Source of the DNA: an uncultured Oxalobacteraceae bacterium
GTDB taxonomy: Bacteria > Pseudomonadota > Gammaproteobacteria > Burkholderiales > Burkholderiaceae_D
Length of the DNA stretch: 54,635 bases
Reading direction: 5' to 3'
Assembly: GCA_903893945.1 (NCBI GenBank)
Contig: CAITOF010000096.1
Location: 1 to 54,635 of the forward strand
Shown here in pieces: positions 1-8,996 of the stretch. Each line of letters opens with the position of its first letter. Position 1 is the first letter of the stretch. The position numbers and the translations under genes are program-made. The notes under the pieces were generated by a model. It was not told the origin of the DNA. It did not search any database and saw nothing but the letters and a program-made list of their open reading frames with translations.

Positions 1-410
1 CCAATAGTGGGGAAGATATCTTTAGCAAGCCAAGTGGCTAATTTGCCTTGAGTACTTGCTTCGCGTGTTGATTCGGTTTTTGAAAGCCATTCGAGGGCTA
101 CCGCTTCAAACGTATGCGACGCCTCTATTTCACGTGTAAGTTTGTCGTCACGTTTAGCCTGGCTTGGATCAATTCCCTCAGATAGTAATACCCGTGCTTC
201 CTCGCGACGCTTTCTGGCTTTGGCAAGTGAGACCGTAGGATATATTCCTAGTGCCAAAGTTTTCTGCTTTTCATTGAATCTGTAATTCAACCGCCAGTAT
301 TTACCTGAGCTTTTTACTAGTAGATGCAGGCCATGACCATCACTATATTTTTCGCCAGCAGGAGCGCCTAAATGCTTTACGTGCCGAATAAATGTGTCTG
401 TCAAATCCAT
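1..410 (-). CDS. P4-type tyrosine recombinase / integrase, N-terminal part (cut by window edge)
   Basis: The reverse strand reads from an ATG at 410 to the left edge without a stop, giving about 136 residues. The start MDLTDTFIRHVKHLGAP and the stretch LALGIYPTVSLAKARKRREE around residues 60-80 are typical of the DUF4102 N-terminal arm-binding domain of P4-like phage and island integrases. A GIDPSQAKR segment follows, where the core-binding domain begins. The catalytic R-H-R-Y domain is outside the window. The gene sits 178 bp from the 3' end of a tRNA-Arg gene and reads away from it, the usual layout of an integrase just inside one end of an element inserted at a tRNA. Family identification is firm; whether the gene is intact cannot be judged here. 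Confidence 0.9.
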   Translation of the reverse strand, partial: MDLTDTFIRHVKHLGAPAGEKYSDGHGLHLLVKSSGKYWRLNYRFNEKQKTLALGIYPTVSLAKARKRREEARVLLSEGIDPSQAKRDDKLTREIEASHTFEAVALEWLSKTESTREASTQGKLATWLAKDIFPTI

Positions 411-423
411 ACTTTACCCCTAA

Positions 424-530
424 TTTGTTGGTACCTGACATTTCACTTTTTAAAAGTACCAACAGAAGTACCATGATTTTGTTGGTATCTGATAATACTG
501 CATTGGTATGGATTGGACAAGAATTAGTCT
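424..530. repeat. Short repeats between integrase gene and tRNA-Arg (candidate arm-type or Xis sites)
   Basis: Two near-identical direct copies of TTTGTTGGTAyCTGAyA lie at 424-440 and 478-494. Between them is an inverted AGTACCAAC and another AGTACCA. Several ATTGG units follow up to the tRNA 3' end. Repeated short sites beside an integrase start are commonly arm-type integrase or excisionase binding sites, or autoregulatory operators. The repeats are seen directly; the role is inferred from position only. Confidence 0.45.
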
Positions 531-588
531 GATCAGCTAGAGAATTCGCTATTTCTTGTGATTGATTGGACCGGATTGGTCAGTGAAT

Positions 589-663
589 TGGTGCGACCGA
601 CAGGAATCGAACCTGTATTGCGAGCTTCGGAGGCTCGTATCCTATCCGTTGGAAGACGGTCGC
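589..663 (-). tRNA. tRNA-Arg (anticodon CCG), CCA encoded
   Basis: The reverse strand from 663 to 589 folds as a cloverleaf. The acceptor arm GCGACCG pairs with CGGTCGC, the anticodon stem CGAGC/GCTCG encloses the loop CTCCGAA (anticodon CCG, codon CGG), and the T arm contains GGTTCGATTCC. The discriminator A is followed by a genomically encoded CCA at 589-591. Its 3' end faces the integrase gene, so it is the likely attB/attL of the element to the left. It should stay functional because the complete tRNA, including CCA, is on the chromosomal side. Confidence 0.95.
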
Positions 664-703
664 CGCAAAGGCGCTGGCCCGTTTTTGGGCGCGGGCAGGC
701 GCG

Positions 704-733
704 CATTATAAGCCCAAATGACGCTAAACCAGA
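704..733 (-). promoter_or_regulatory. Candidate tRNA-Arg promoter with GC-rich discriminator
   Basis: On the reverse strand a perfect TATAAT lies at 710-705, about 42 bp upstream of the tRNA 5' end. It is followed at once by a GC-rich discriminator (GCGCGCC), as in stringently controlled stable-RNA promoters. The -35 hexamer at the 17-bp position (TCTGGT) is poor. The rest of 664-1044 holds no gene I can support and must also contain the cytochrome gene promoter. Confidence 0.5.
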
Positions 734-1044
734 TAAATTTATTGTGTTTGTACTGTCATTTTATGGCAATTTTAGTCTGGTCATGGCGAGTGGATAAGGT
801 CAAACACGGCCCAAAGCGATAATTTTGATTCGTAAATCGTCATTTTAAGACGTTGACGCATTATTTCCATTTCCAAACATTCCGCTTTAGCCCTATAATC
901 TGTGGCTTGCGAAGAAGCAAGCGAGCTTCGGGATGTGATTTAACCGGAACAAAAGACCTGTTTCATTTGAATTTGTGTTACAGCAAATTGCAATACCGCA
1001 ACTATAGACAACTGACCAAATACCCAAACAGTATTGAGGATATT

Positions 1045-1581
1045 ATGAGCGATACCCACGAAGATCACGAACACGAATCAGCCATCAAGACACCCAAGCA
1101 ATTGATTGTGGCTGTTATTGCCGCCTTTGCAGTGCCGATTATCTGTATCGTGCTGCTGGTGCAGTTTGTGACGGCTGAAAAACTGCCGGCAGCGGGATCG
1201 GATTCACAGGCGCCCGAAGCGGTCGCGGCGCGTATTCAACCTGTTTCAGATATAGGCTATACCTTTAAAGATGCCAGTGGCCCCAAACAACTGCTGGCTG
1301 GCGAACAGATATTTAAAACCACCTGTGTGGCATGCCACGGTGCGGGTGTGGCGGGTGCGCCGAAATTTGGCGATGCTGCTGCGTGGGCGCCGCGTATAAA
1401 ACAGGGCTATGACAAAGTGCTTGACCATGCTCTGCACGGTTTAAACGCGATGCCAGCCAAAGGTGGAAACCCTGATCTGGACGACGTCGAAGTTGCTCGT
1501 GCCGTTGTTTATATGGTCAATCAAAGCGGCGGCAGTTTTAAAGAGCCTGAAGTCAAGATGACTGAAGCTGCAGCAAAATGA
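1045..1581 (+). CDS. Membrane-anchored cytochrome c5-family protein
   Basis: The 178-residue protein starts at an ATG preceded by GAGGA at 1036-1040; an upstream in-frame extension to 853 lacks a ribosome site and is not used. Residues 1-18 are His/Glu-rich and cytoplasmic. A hydrophobic segment at about 20-43 forms an uncleaved anchor, followed by an Ala/Pro linker. The C-terminal domain carries one CxxCH haem site, C94-V-A-C97-H98, and the likely axial Met136 in LNAMPAKGG, matching single-haem class I cytochromes of the c5 (CycB) type. Such proteins carry electrons in the periplasm, often between the bc1 complex and terminal oxidases. The specific partner cannot be told. It converges on topB across a shared terminator. 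Confidence 0.9.
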   Translation: MSDTHEDHEHESAIKTPKQLIVAVIAAFAVPIICIVLLVQFVTAEKLPAAGSDSQAPEAVAARIQPVSDIGYTFKDASGPKQLLAGEQIFKTTCVACHGAGVAGAPKFGDAAAWAPRIKQGYDKVLDHALHGLNAMPAKGGNPDLDDVEVARAVVYMVNQSGGSFKEPEVKMTEAAAK

Positions 1582-1599
1582 GCTGACAACACCACCAGC

Positions 1600-1629
1600 A
1601 AAAAAGCCGATCATCTGATCGGCTTTTTT
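1600..1629. terminator. Bidirectional Rho-independent terminator
   Basis: A GCCGATCA / TGATCGGC stem (1606-1613 and 1616-1623) is flanked by an A-run on the left and a T-run on the right, so it can end transcription from both sides. It lies between the convergent cytochrome gene and topB. Confidence 0.92.
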
Positions 1630-1648
1630 GTTGGAAAGTGCCTTGCTG

Positions 1649-4180
1649 TTACGCGGCCGCTTTTGCTTTGGTAGCCACTTTTTTAACGGGCTTCTTGGCA
1701 CCCGCTTCCTTGGGTTTGCGCTCTTCAAATTCAAAACTGATCTTCCCGTCTTTACCTTTGACTAAAAAGGCCTTGAACGAGCGACGCGTTCTCTGTGACA
1801 CAAACCCTGGTAACAGGTCAGTTTTTCCGTCATTGAGCAGCTTAACCATCTGTTCAGGCAAAATTTCCTGCTGCAGAATGATCCGGCCACTTCGGAAATC
1901 GCAGGCCTTGGGTTTGGCCACCGTTTTTTCACAGACATAGGCCAAACCCAATTCGTACACGTTCGCTCCGCACTTGGGGCACTGGCCTAAAACCGGCTGG
2001 TCGGTAAAATCAACCGCTTCAGCGTTTTCATCATTCTGGTTCTGTCCAAAGTCGAATTCGAGCTTGAGATTGGTGCCCTCGTCATCGGGAACAATTTTTA
2101 AAATGGCGGCAAACGGCCGTCCCATTTTTGAGCGGAAACCCTGTAAGGGGCCAATTTGACGTTTGGCCAGCAGTTCTTCCACTTCTGCCACTTCAAACTG
2201 GCGGCTGCCTGGCGTTTTTGAGATGTTGAAATCACATTTGGAGCACGCGAAGCGCCGGTAGTTTTCTTTTACAACGCCACCACAGTGCGGACAGGGCGTG
2301 GTGAGCGTGTGATAGTCGCCCGGTATCGTGTCGTTGTTGTATTCTTTCGCGCGTTTAACGATAATTTGCGTCATCTGGGCAATTTCACGCATGAATTCGT
2401 CGCGGCTGATCTGACCCTTTTCCATTTGGGCCAGTTTATGTTCCCAGCCACCGGTCAGTTCGGGCGATGTCAGTTCGTCCACGCCCAAACCGCGCAGTAA
2501 CGTCATCAGCTGAAATGCTTTGGCTGTCGGAATAAGCTCGCGCCCTTCGCGCACGAGATAGCGCTCGGTCAGCAAACCTTCAATAATCGTGGCCCGTGTG
2601 GCCGGTGTCCCCAATCCTTTACCGGACATGGCTTCGCGCAGTTCATCGTCATCCACCAGTTTGCCTGCCCCTTCCATGGCCGACAGCAGTGTCGCTTCCG
2701 AATAACGAGCCGGCGGTTTGGTGATTAATTCGTGGCTCTGAACACTTTCTGTTTTGACCTTTTCATTTTTTGCGACTGGGACTAAGGTTCCGTTGTCTTC
2801 GCCGGCAACTGCCATTTCTTTGCCGTAAATCGCCAGCCAGCCCGGCTTCATCATCACCTTGCCTTCGGTTTTAAAATGGTGTCCTGAGACTTCGGTAATC
2901 CGGGTCGTGACCTGGAATTCCGCAGCGGGAAAAAATACCGCCATAAATCGCCGCGTCACCAGATCGTAGAGTTTTTGCTCGGGCTCAGACAGATTTTTCG
3001 GTGCCTGGGTCGTTGGAATTATCGCAAAGTGATCCGAGATTTTCGTATTATCAAAAATACGCTTGTTCGGTTTGACCCAGCCCTGTTTCAGAATCTTGGA
3101 TGAAAACTGCTGGTAATTATGATTTTCAGAAATCACTTCCAGGGTATCTTTAACCGAACTGATGTAGTCTTCCGGCAAATAGCGTGAATCTGTCCGCGGA
3201 TAGGTCAGCACTTTGTGTTTTTCGTACAGGGCCTGCGCCAACCCCAGCGTATTCTTGGCCGAAAAACCGAATCGCGAATTGGCCTCGCGTTGCAGGCTGG
3301 TTAAATCGAACAGTGCCGGTGCTAACTGCGTTGCCGGTTTTGATTCTTCAGTAACGGTGCCTGATTTATTGCGACAGGCAGTTACGATGGAGTCGGCAGC
3401 GGCTTTGCTCCATAGGCGTTCGGCTTTCTGTTCCGGGTCCTGTTCATTTTTTTTATGTTTGTGATCCAGCCAGCGACCTTCATAGATACCGGCGGCGCAG
3501 ACAAATTCGGCGCGAACTTCCCAGTAGGCGCGTGGAATAAACTGTTTGATTTTTTCTTCGCGCTCGACCACTATCGACAGGGTGGGAGTCTGAACCCGCC
3601 CTACCGTTGTCAGATAAAAACCGCCTTCCTTTGAATTGAAGGCGGTCATGGCGCGAGTTCCGTTGATACCGATTAACCAGTCCGCTTCAGAACGACAACG
3701 TGCTGCATCTGCCAAAGGTATCATTTCGGCATCCGGGCGCAAATGGGCAAATCCTTCGCGTATTGCATTCGGCGTCATTGATTGCAACCACAGACGCTGG
3801 ACCGACTGTTTGGCTTTGGCATGCTGCGCGATCAGCCGGAAAATCAATTCGCCTTCACGGCCGGCATCGCAGGCATTAATCAGGGCGCCAACATCCTTGC
3901 GTTTAATTAATTTCGTCAGCACCTTAAGACGAGACTCGGTCTTGGCTATGGGGTTGAGCGCAAAATGGGGCGGTATCATCGGCAGGTTGGCAAAACTCCA
4001 TTTACCCCGTTTGACGTCATATTCTTCCGGGACCGTGATCTCCAGAAGGTGCCCCACCGCCGACGACAGAACGTAGTGGTCCGATTCAAAGTACTCATCG
4101 TGTTTGGTGAAACCGCCCAGCGCCTTGGCTATATCAGCGGCGACAGAGGGCTTTTCAGCGATGATGAGGGTTTTGGTCAT
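1649..4180 (-). CDS. topB: DNA topoisomerase III
   Basis: This 843-residue type IA topoisomerase relaxes and decatenates DNA through a 5'-phosphotyrosine intermediate. The protein opens with the Toprim motif TLIIAEKPSVAADIAKALGG; the start at 4180 is chosen because this motif must be near the N-terminus. A DAGREGELIF motif follows. The active-site tyrosine is Tyr327 in LTYPRTDSRYLP, beside the usual Arg. Beyond the core are two Cys-rich zinc modules (CPHCGG...CSKC, and CPKCGA...CEK...CDF) and a Lys/Ala-rich tail. The length is greater than the roughly 650 residues of E. coli TopB, as is usual for betaproteobacterial forms with extra C-terminal zinc domains. It lies downstream of smg and dprA on the same strand. 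Confidence 0.96.
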   Translation of the reverse strand: MTKTLIIAEKPSVAADIAKALGGFTKHDEYFESDHYVLSSAVGHLLEITVPEEYDVKRGKWSFANLPMIPPHFALNPIAKTESRLKVLTKLIKRKDVGALINACDAGREGELIFRLIAQHAKAKQSVQRLWLQSMTPNAIREGFAHLRPDAEMIPLADAARCRSEADWLIGINGTRAMTAFNSKEGGFYLTTVGRVQTPTLSIVVEREEKIKQFIPRAYWEVRAEFVCAAGIYEGRWLDHKHKKNEQDPEQKAERLWSKAAADSIVTACRNKSGTVTEESKPATQLAPALFDLTSLQREANSRFGFSAKNTLGLAQALYEKHKVLTYPRTDSRYLPEDYISSVKDTLEVISENHNYQQFSSKILKQGWVKPNKRIFDNTKISDHFAIIPTTQAPKNLSEPEQKLYDLVTRRFMAVFFPAAEFQVTTRITEVSGHHFKTEGKVMMKPGWLAIYGKEMAVAGEDNGTLVPVAKNEKVKTESVQSHELITKPPARYSEATLLSAMEGAGKLVDDDELREAMSGKGLGTPATRATIIEGLLTERYLVREGRELIPTAKAFQLMTLLRGLGVDELTSPELTGGWEHKLAQMEKGQISRDEFMREIAQMTQIIVKRAKEYNNDTIPGDYHTLTTPCPHCGGVVKENYRRFACSKCDFNISKTPGSRQFEVAEVEELLAKRQIGPLQGFRSKMGRPFAAILKIVPDDEGTNLKLEFDFGQNQNDENAEAVDFTDQPVLGQCPKCGANVYELGLAYVCEKTVAKPKACDFRSGRIILQQEILPEQMVKLLNDGKTDLLPGFVSQRTRRSFKAFLVKGKDGKISFEFEERKPKEAGAKKPVKKVATKAKAAA

Positions 4181-4357
4181 GTGTTTATTCTCAATCAAAT
4201 AACTGGTTATAGTGCAAAAATTTCGCCCATGATAATGCAAATTTGTACCAGAAATACGGTAACAGGGAAATTCAGGGCGTTGGAAACCGCATTTAATTAC
4301 TTAAATCGCAATAAAATAAGCGAGAGAGAGGTGTTTTGACAAGCACTTGCTACGGTT

Positions 4358-4819
4358 TTAATTCAAAAATTGGGGCTTGATCTGCTCGTCAGACAGGTTC
4401 AACTCATCAAACATGAGAATGTCAGGCTCTTTTCCCTGACTCCAGAGCAGGATCAGCACGATGATTTTCAGCTTGTCTAATGATATAGGAGTTTCATCGA
4501 CCGACAGTGCGCTTTCGATAATAATTTCACGTTGTTGTGAATTAATTAATTTTGCCGATTCCAGGAACTGAATGAATCCAACGGCGGCTGTCCCTAACCG
4601 GGCAGATTCCTGACGGGTATAAATCCGAAAACCGTCAGATTCGATGTTCGCCGGATTGGACAGACTGGTCTGTTTCAATTCATCCAGCCAGGTCATCGCT
4701 TCGGAGATGTCATCGCCAGCAAAACCGGCGGCAGACAGTTTTTTAACCAAGGCCTGCGAGTCGGGACAGGCATCGGGCCGGTAATAAGTTTCATAAAGGT
4801 AAATTAAAATGTCAAACAT
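4358..4819 (-). CDS. smg: Smg protein (DUF494 family)
   Basis: The 153-residue protein begins [13 protein letters not shown] and has the all-helical pattern of the DUF494/Smg family. Members are encoded next to dprA in many proteobacteria, exactly as here, 52 bp after dprA. The biochemical role is not established. No signal peptide or membrane segment is visible, so it should be cytosolic. The family call rests on the N-terminal motif, size and conserved neighbourhood. Confidence 0.9.
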   Translation of the reverse strand: MFDILIYLYETYYRPDACPDSQALVKKLSAAGFAGDDISEAMTWLDELKQTSLSNPANIESDGFRIYTRQESARLGTAAVGFIQFLESAKLINSQQREIIIESALSVDETPISLDKLKIIVLILLWSQGKEPDILMFDELNLSDEQIKPQFLN

Positions 4820-4871
4820 GCGCCAACTTTTTCTTCAGGGTACGAATCTCTTGATTTCGCTTGATTATTTC

Positions 4872-5978
4872 TCAGTTTAACCTGCGATACAACCCGCCGG
4901 GGACAATCTCAACCTGCCCCGCCAGTTCAAGGACAATTAATTGTGAGGTCAGTTCGCCACAGGATATATTACAGCGTTGTGCCAGTTCATCGGGGTGCAC
5001 CGGATCGTATCCCATCTGATTTAACAACAACGACACGTCCTTGACGGCCGCGGTGCTGTCAGGTTCGCCAATAACAATATCACTTTTCAGCGTCTTGGGC
5101 TGGCACGGCAAATCGAACTCTTCAAGAATATCCTGGGCGCTTTCCACCAGTTTGGCGCCCTGTTTAATCAATAAATGGCTGCCTTTCGAAAGCGGAGAAT
5201 GGATGGAGCCGGGTATCGCAAACACATCGCGCCCCTGCTCTGTCGCCAGGCGCGCCGTGATGAGTGAACCCGATTGTGCCGCAGCTTCAATGACCAGAAC
5301 GCCTTGCGACAAACCCGAAATCAGTCGATTTCTGCGCGGGAAATTGGACGCGATTGCGGGAGTGCCAAGCGGGTATTCACTCACGATACATCCCTGGTCG
5401 GCAATCTGGTGTGCCAGATTGCGATTACGTGCCGGATAAACAATATCAGCCCCGGTACCGATGACTGCGACAGTCGAACCGGGGCCCTCCAGACCGCCCA
5501 GATGCGCCGCCGTATCGATGCCCAGCGCCAGCCCGGACACTATCGTCAGACCACGCTGGCTCAAACTGGCTGAGAACTGCCGGGCATTGTGTATTCCCTG
5601 GGTGGTGGCATTGCGACTGCCTACCACGGCAATGGATGGACGGGAAAAGAGTTCAATACATCCCTTGACGTACAGCATGATCGGGGCGTCAGGAATTTCG
5701 AGCAAATTGGCCGGGTAGTTACTGTCAGCCAGTGTCAGCAGAAAATTGTTCTTTTCATCGCACCATTGTTCGGTGCGCCGGATCAGGGCGAGGGTGTCCT
5801 CGGTGGCGGGCAGGCACAGCGCCCGTGCCTGGCGCTCAGAAACGACCTGTTTCAGACTGGAATAACCTGCGCTGAAGATCTGGTCAGGCAGGCCAAATGC
5901 AAGCAGCAATTTTTTTGCCGCTTCCGATCCGACCCCGGGAGTTGCCGATAACCTGACCCAATCACCTATTTCAGACAC
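4872..5978 (-). CDS. dprA: DNA processing protein DprA
   Basis: This 368-residue protein starts at GTG (5978). DprA binds incoming single-stranded DNA during natural transformation and loads RecA. An N-terminal helical region precedes the Rossmann-like core with VVGSRNATTQG and the diagnostic IVSGLALGIDTAAH, then PRRNRLISGLS and GSLITARLA. A C-terminal winged-helix-like region (about 300-368, including HPDELAQRCNISCGELTSQL) completes the usual layout. It lies between an upstream LysM protein gene and smg. Presence of DprA alone does not prove competence. Confidence 0.96.
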   Translation of the reverse strand: MSEIGDWVRLSATPGVGSEAAKKLLLAFGLPDQIFSAGYSSLKQVVSERQARALCLPATEDTLALIRRTEQWCDEKNNFLLTLADSNYPANLLEIPDAPIMLYVKGCIELFSRPSIAVVGSRNATTQGIHNARQFSASLSQRGLTIVSGLALGIDTAAHLGGLEGPGSTVAVIGTGADIVYPARNRNLAHQIADQGCIVSEYPLGTPAIASNFPRRNRLISGLSQGVLVIEAAAQSGSLITARLATEQGRDVFAIPGSIHSPLSKGSHLLIKQGAKLVESAQDILEEFDLPCQPKTLKSDIVIGEPDSTAAVKDVSLLLNQMGYDPVHPDELAQRCNISCGELTSQLIVLELAGQVEIVPGGLYRRLN

Positions 5979-6069
5979 GCCGGCGCATTACCTTTCTTCG
6001 CAGGGTTGTCGGCCCATGGGGCCTTTATTGAAGTCGGTGCTCGCCATACCATGCTGCATCCATGTCCGG

Positions 6070-7161
6070 TTACTCTGGTTTTCTGACCACATCGCCGACC
6101 TGGGCTGAGTCGGTGACCTGCATGATCAGACCGTAAGACACATGCTTGAAGACCCGATAAATAAACAGGGTGCCGTATTGTTCATCCGGAAGTTTTACGA
6201 CTGTTTTTGCCTTGGTCTTGTCAACAATGATGTCACCCAGTCGATACATTTGCAGTACCGTACCAATGTCGACACCCTCTTCAGAACCACGGTTGATGGA
6301 CACCGTCTGATTCTGTCCGGCCTGAGCCACGCCGCCGTAAATGGACACGATACGGCCGGCCAGATCGGTGGCGGGAGGATGAGGAACGTAGTTCGCCATT
6401 TCCGTATTCGGCACCGGCAGTAACCGGTCACCGACAGTCAATTCCTCTTTTGATGCAGTGATCAGGAACGAATGCGCTTCGTTTTCTGATTTACCTGCAC
6501 GCAGTAACTTAATCGTACCGACATAAGCCGCTTCGTAACCTAAAATCAGCTTTGTTTCCGGATCTCTTAACGGTGTGGCAGGACGGTAAACCTGGAAGAT
6601 CACGTTATCGTGCAGATCGCCCATGGCATATATTTTTTCGCTCTTGCCTGCGTTGACGTGCCCTTGCTGTGCCGCCACAATACGCGGGGTATCGACCAGG
6701 TCGTTTTCTTCCAGCACAAGCGGTTGTGACAGGAAGGGCTCAATACTGTTAGTCGGAATGGTGGTAATGGCGTTGCTGGCCAGGTTCTGACCACGAATTT
6801 GGGGCGACAGGCGAACCGTAGGTACACCGCCAGAGTAGCCTGTAGAGGTTCTTGATCCGGGATCGCCGAGGCGCAAGCGGCCTGCAACACGATCAAAATA
6901 AACAATCTGTCCGGGATAAATCCAGTGCGGATTCTTAATCTCTTCGCGGTTCATTCCCCAAACCTGTGGCCAGCACCAGGCGTGTTCCAGAAACATCTGG
7001 GAAATGCCCCACAATGTGTCGCCTTTAACGACTTCATGCTTGTCCGGGGCATTTGCCAAAAAGGAACACTTTGTCTCTGGCGGATTCATTTCGTCAGCAA
7101 AAACGGAGGTGCCCGAGATGCCTAATGCAAGAAGAAGCGCGATTGTGCTAAACTTTTTCAT
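6070..7161 (-). CDS. LysM-domain exported protein
   Basis: The 363-residue protein begins with a signal peptide (MKKFSTIALLLALGISGTSVFA). A single LysM domain follows at roughly residues 35-85 (HEVVKGDTLWGISQMF ... NPHWIYPGQIVYF), which binds peptidoglycan glycan. The remaining 270 residues have no catalytic motif I recognise. Similar proteins are commonly encoded just upstream of dprA in Burkholderiales. The start at 7161 is chosen because the signal peptide begins there; a TTG four codons upstream is possible. It is divergent from def, sharing a 147-bp promoter region. It is likely periplasmic and cell-wall associated; function beyond binding is unknown. Confidence 0.88.
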   Translation of the reverse strand: MKKFSTIALLLALGISGTSVFADEMNPPETKCSFLANAPDKHEVVKGDTLWGISQMFLEHAWCWPQVWGMNREEIKNPHWIYPGQIVYFDRVAGRLRLGDPGSRTSTGYSGGVPTVRLSPQIRGQNLASNAITTIPTNSIEPFLSQPLVLEENDLVDTPRIVAAQQGHVNAGKSEKIYAMGDLHDNVIFQVYRPATPLRDPETKLILGYEAAYVGTIKLLRAGKSENEAHSFLITASKEELTVGDRLLPVPNTEMANYVPHPPATDLAGRIVSIYGGVAQAGQNQTVSINRGSEEGVDIGTVLQMYRLGDIIVDKTKAKTVVKLPDEQYGTLFIYRVFKHVSYGLIMQVTDSAQVGDVVRKPE

Positions 7162-7308
7162 TTTATTATCCAATGCAGACAGCCAAAAAGTGATTGGTTG
7201 CGGTTGCTAAGTTGTGGTGAAATCCTACAGTTGCCATTTTGAATCAAATTCTGCACATAAATCCTTGAACTAGCAAGAAAAAACACGCTTAAGTTGCGTG
7301 AAAGTCCC

Positions 7309-7863
7309 ATGACCATACTATCCATATTACGTTATCCCGACAAACGATTACATAAAATCGCAAAACCGGTGACTGTTTTTGACGACCGGTTGAAAAATTT
7401 AGTCGCCGATATGGCGCAAACCATGTATGCCGCCCCCGGTATAGGTTTGGCCGCATCGCAGGTGGACCAGCATATACAGCTGGTGGTTATTGATATCTCC
7501 GAAACGCAAAATGAGCTGCAGGTTTTTATCAATCCCGAGATCCTTTGGGCCAGTGAACTGAAAACATTATATGACGAAGGGTGCCTTTCGGTGCCCGGCA
7601 TTTATGATGACGTGGAGCGACCGTCTGAAGTCAGGGTGCGCGCCCAGGACGTCGACGGCCATGTCTTTGAACTGGACGCGACCGGCCTCATGGCGGTCTG
7701 CATTCAACATGAAATAGACCACCTGAAGGGCATTGTTTTTGTTGAATATTTATCACCTTTGAAACGCAACAGGATCAAAACCCGAATGCTCAAGGAAGAG
7801 CGCGAAAAGCAGCGTGAAGTGAAAAAAGGCTCCGTTTCCGGGTCGAGATCCGGCGCCTTATGA
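7309..7863 (+). CDS. def: Peptide deformylase
   Basis: The 184-residue metalloenzyme removes the formyl group from nascent proteins. All three signature motifs are present: [17 protein letters not shown] with the metal-binding Cys, and QHEIDHLKG with two metal-binding His and the catalytic Glu. The ATG at 7309 gives the usual start [14 protein letters not shown]; an in-frame TTG at 7294 is less likely. The Lys/Arg-rich tail is normal for type 1 deformylases. The stop codon overlaps the fmt start (ATGA), so the two genes are translationally coupled and act at opposite ends of formyl-Met metabolism. Confidence 0.97.
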   Translation: MTILSILRYPDKRLHKIAKPVTVFDDRLKNLVADMAQTMYAAPGIGLAASQVDQHIQLVVIDISETQNELQVFINPEILWASELKTLYDEGCLSVPGIYDDVERPSEVRVRAQDVDGHVFELDATGLMAVCIQHEIDHLKGIVFVEYLSPLKRNRIKTRMLKEEREKQREVKKGSVSGSRSGAL

Positions 7864-8813
7864 AGATTATTTTTGCCGGCACCCCCGAGTTCGCTGCGAC
7901 GGCGTTAGCCGCACTGCATGCGGCCGGGCATGAAGTAGTGTTGGTACTCACTCAGCCAGACAGGCCGTCAGGACGAGGTATGCAGTTGCATGTTGCGCCC
8001 GTAAAACAGTTTGCGCTGGACCATCAGATACCCGTTTTGCAACCGCTATCCTTACGACTGGACGGCAAATACCCGGAACAGGCACAACAGGCACACGACC
8101 AGCTCAACAATACCCCGCATGATGTGATGGTGGTCGCGGCCTACGGTCTGATCCTTCCCCCCTCGGTATTAATGATCCCGCGCCTGGGTTGCCTGAATAT
8201 TCATGCTTCGCTGTTGCCACGCTGGCGCGGTGCGGCGCCGATTCATCGGGCCATAGAGGCTGGTGATGAGAAAACCGGTATTTCGATTATGCAGATGGAC
8301 TCGGGTCTGGACACCGGTGCTGTCATGTCAATGAAGTCGATTCCGATAGACCCCAGTGACACAACTGCGTCGTTGCACGATAAACTCGCCATACTGGGGG
8401 GTGAGATGATAGTGGAGGCGCTGCAGAAGCTGGCCGACAACCATCTGACACCAACCCCTCAGCCGCTGGTGGGCGTCACGTACGCCGCCAAGATCAGCAA
8501 AGAAGAAGCGGCACTGGACTTGCGTCAGAGTGCGGTGACGCTGGAACGAAAAATTCGCGCCTTGAATCCGGCGCCCGGCGCCATTGCCACCATAAACGGC
8601 GCAGCAATGAAAGTCTGGCGTGCCCGGGTGGCCGGTGTCCCGGTCAGCGCAACCATCGGGCAAGTGATCATAGACGGGCCTCATCTGTACATGAAGTGCG
8701 GCGAGGAGGCGCTTGAAATCATAGAATTGCAAAAACCCGGTGGTAAGCGAATGGCTGTCACCGAGTTTCTGAAAGGTGCCGTACTATCCGCCAGCAGCAA
8801 AGGTCAGCTATAG
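7860..8813 (+). CDS. fmt: Methionyl-tRNA formyltransferase
   Basis: The 317-residue enzyme formylates initiator Met-tRNA using 10-formyl-tetrahydrofolate. The N-terminal formyltransferase domain begins [19 protein letters not shown] and contains the catalytic block [20 protein letters not shown] with the conserved Asn and His. The Asp-containing [12 protein letters not shown] motif follows. The C-terminal tRNA-binding domain starts near residue 207. Length matches the family. It overlaps the def stop by four bases. Downstream there is no rsmB or ntr gene, which often follow in related genomes; instead there is a noncoding stretch. Confidence 0.97.
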   Translation: MKIIFAGTPEFAATALAALHAAGHEVVLVLTQPDRPSGRGMQLHVAPVKQFALDHQIPVLQPLSLRLDGKYPEQAQQAHDQLNNTPHDVMVVAAYGLILPPSVLMIPRLGCLNIHASLLPRWRGAAPIHRAIEAGDEKTGISIMQMDSGLDTGAVMSMKSIPIDPSDTTASLHDKLAILGGEMIVEALQKLADNHLTPTPQPLVGVTYAAKISKEEAALDLRQSAVTLERKIRALNPAPGAIATINGAAMKVWRARVAGVPVSATIGQVIIDGPHLYMKCGEEALEIIELQKPGGKRMAVTEFLKGAVLSASSKGQL

Positions 8814-8829
8814 CGCCGGTTATAACGAC

Positions 8830-8858
8830 TTGCGAGGTTTCCAGAGGCACATTATACA
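8830..8858 (+). promoter_or_regulatory. Strong candidate sigma-70 promoter for a small RNA
   Basis: TTGCGA (8830-8835) and TATACA (8853-8858) are separated by exactly 17 bp, just after the fmt stop codon. No coding sequence follows within 500 bp, but a terminator lies about 100 bp downstream. Confidence 0.55.
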
Positions 8859-8864
8859 TATTGT

Positions 8865-8996
8865 GAATATCTGATATTCAAAAAATAAACTGGGCAACCT
8901 GGGCACAGGCGAATATAGTTACATCTGTCTCCTCCAAGACCCTCCTAAGGAATTGGATTTAACCCGCAGCCTTCATGGCCGCGGGTTTTTTTTTGC
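8865..8996 (+). ncRNA. Candidate small RNA with two CCUCC motifs and intrinsic terminator
   Basis: The stretch begins just after a good promoter and ends at a GC stem (ACCCGC...GCGGGT, about 8961-8985, with an inner GCC/GGC) followed by eight or more T residues. It has no credible reading frame. Two pyrimidine-rich anti-Shine-Dalgarno-like motifs, CCTCC at 8931-8935 and 8941-8945, precede the terminator stem. Small RNAs with exposed CCUCC motifs are known in alphaproteobacteria to pair with ribosome binding sites or to sponge other RNAs. I do not recognise a named family. Alternatively this is only the fmt 3' UTR and terminator. Confidence 0.5.

Noticed and set aside
558..797. Plus-strand open frame of 79 codons
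   Set aside because: It runs antisense through the complete tRNA-Arg gene and has no ribosome site.
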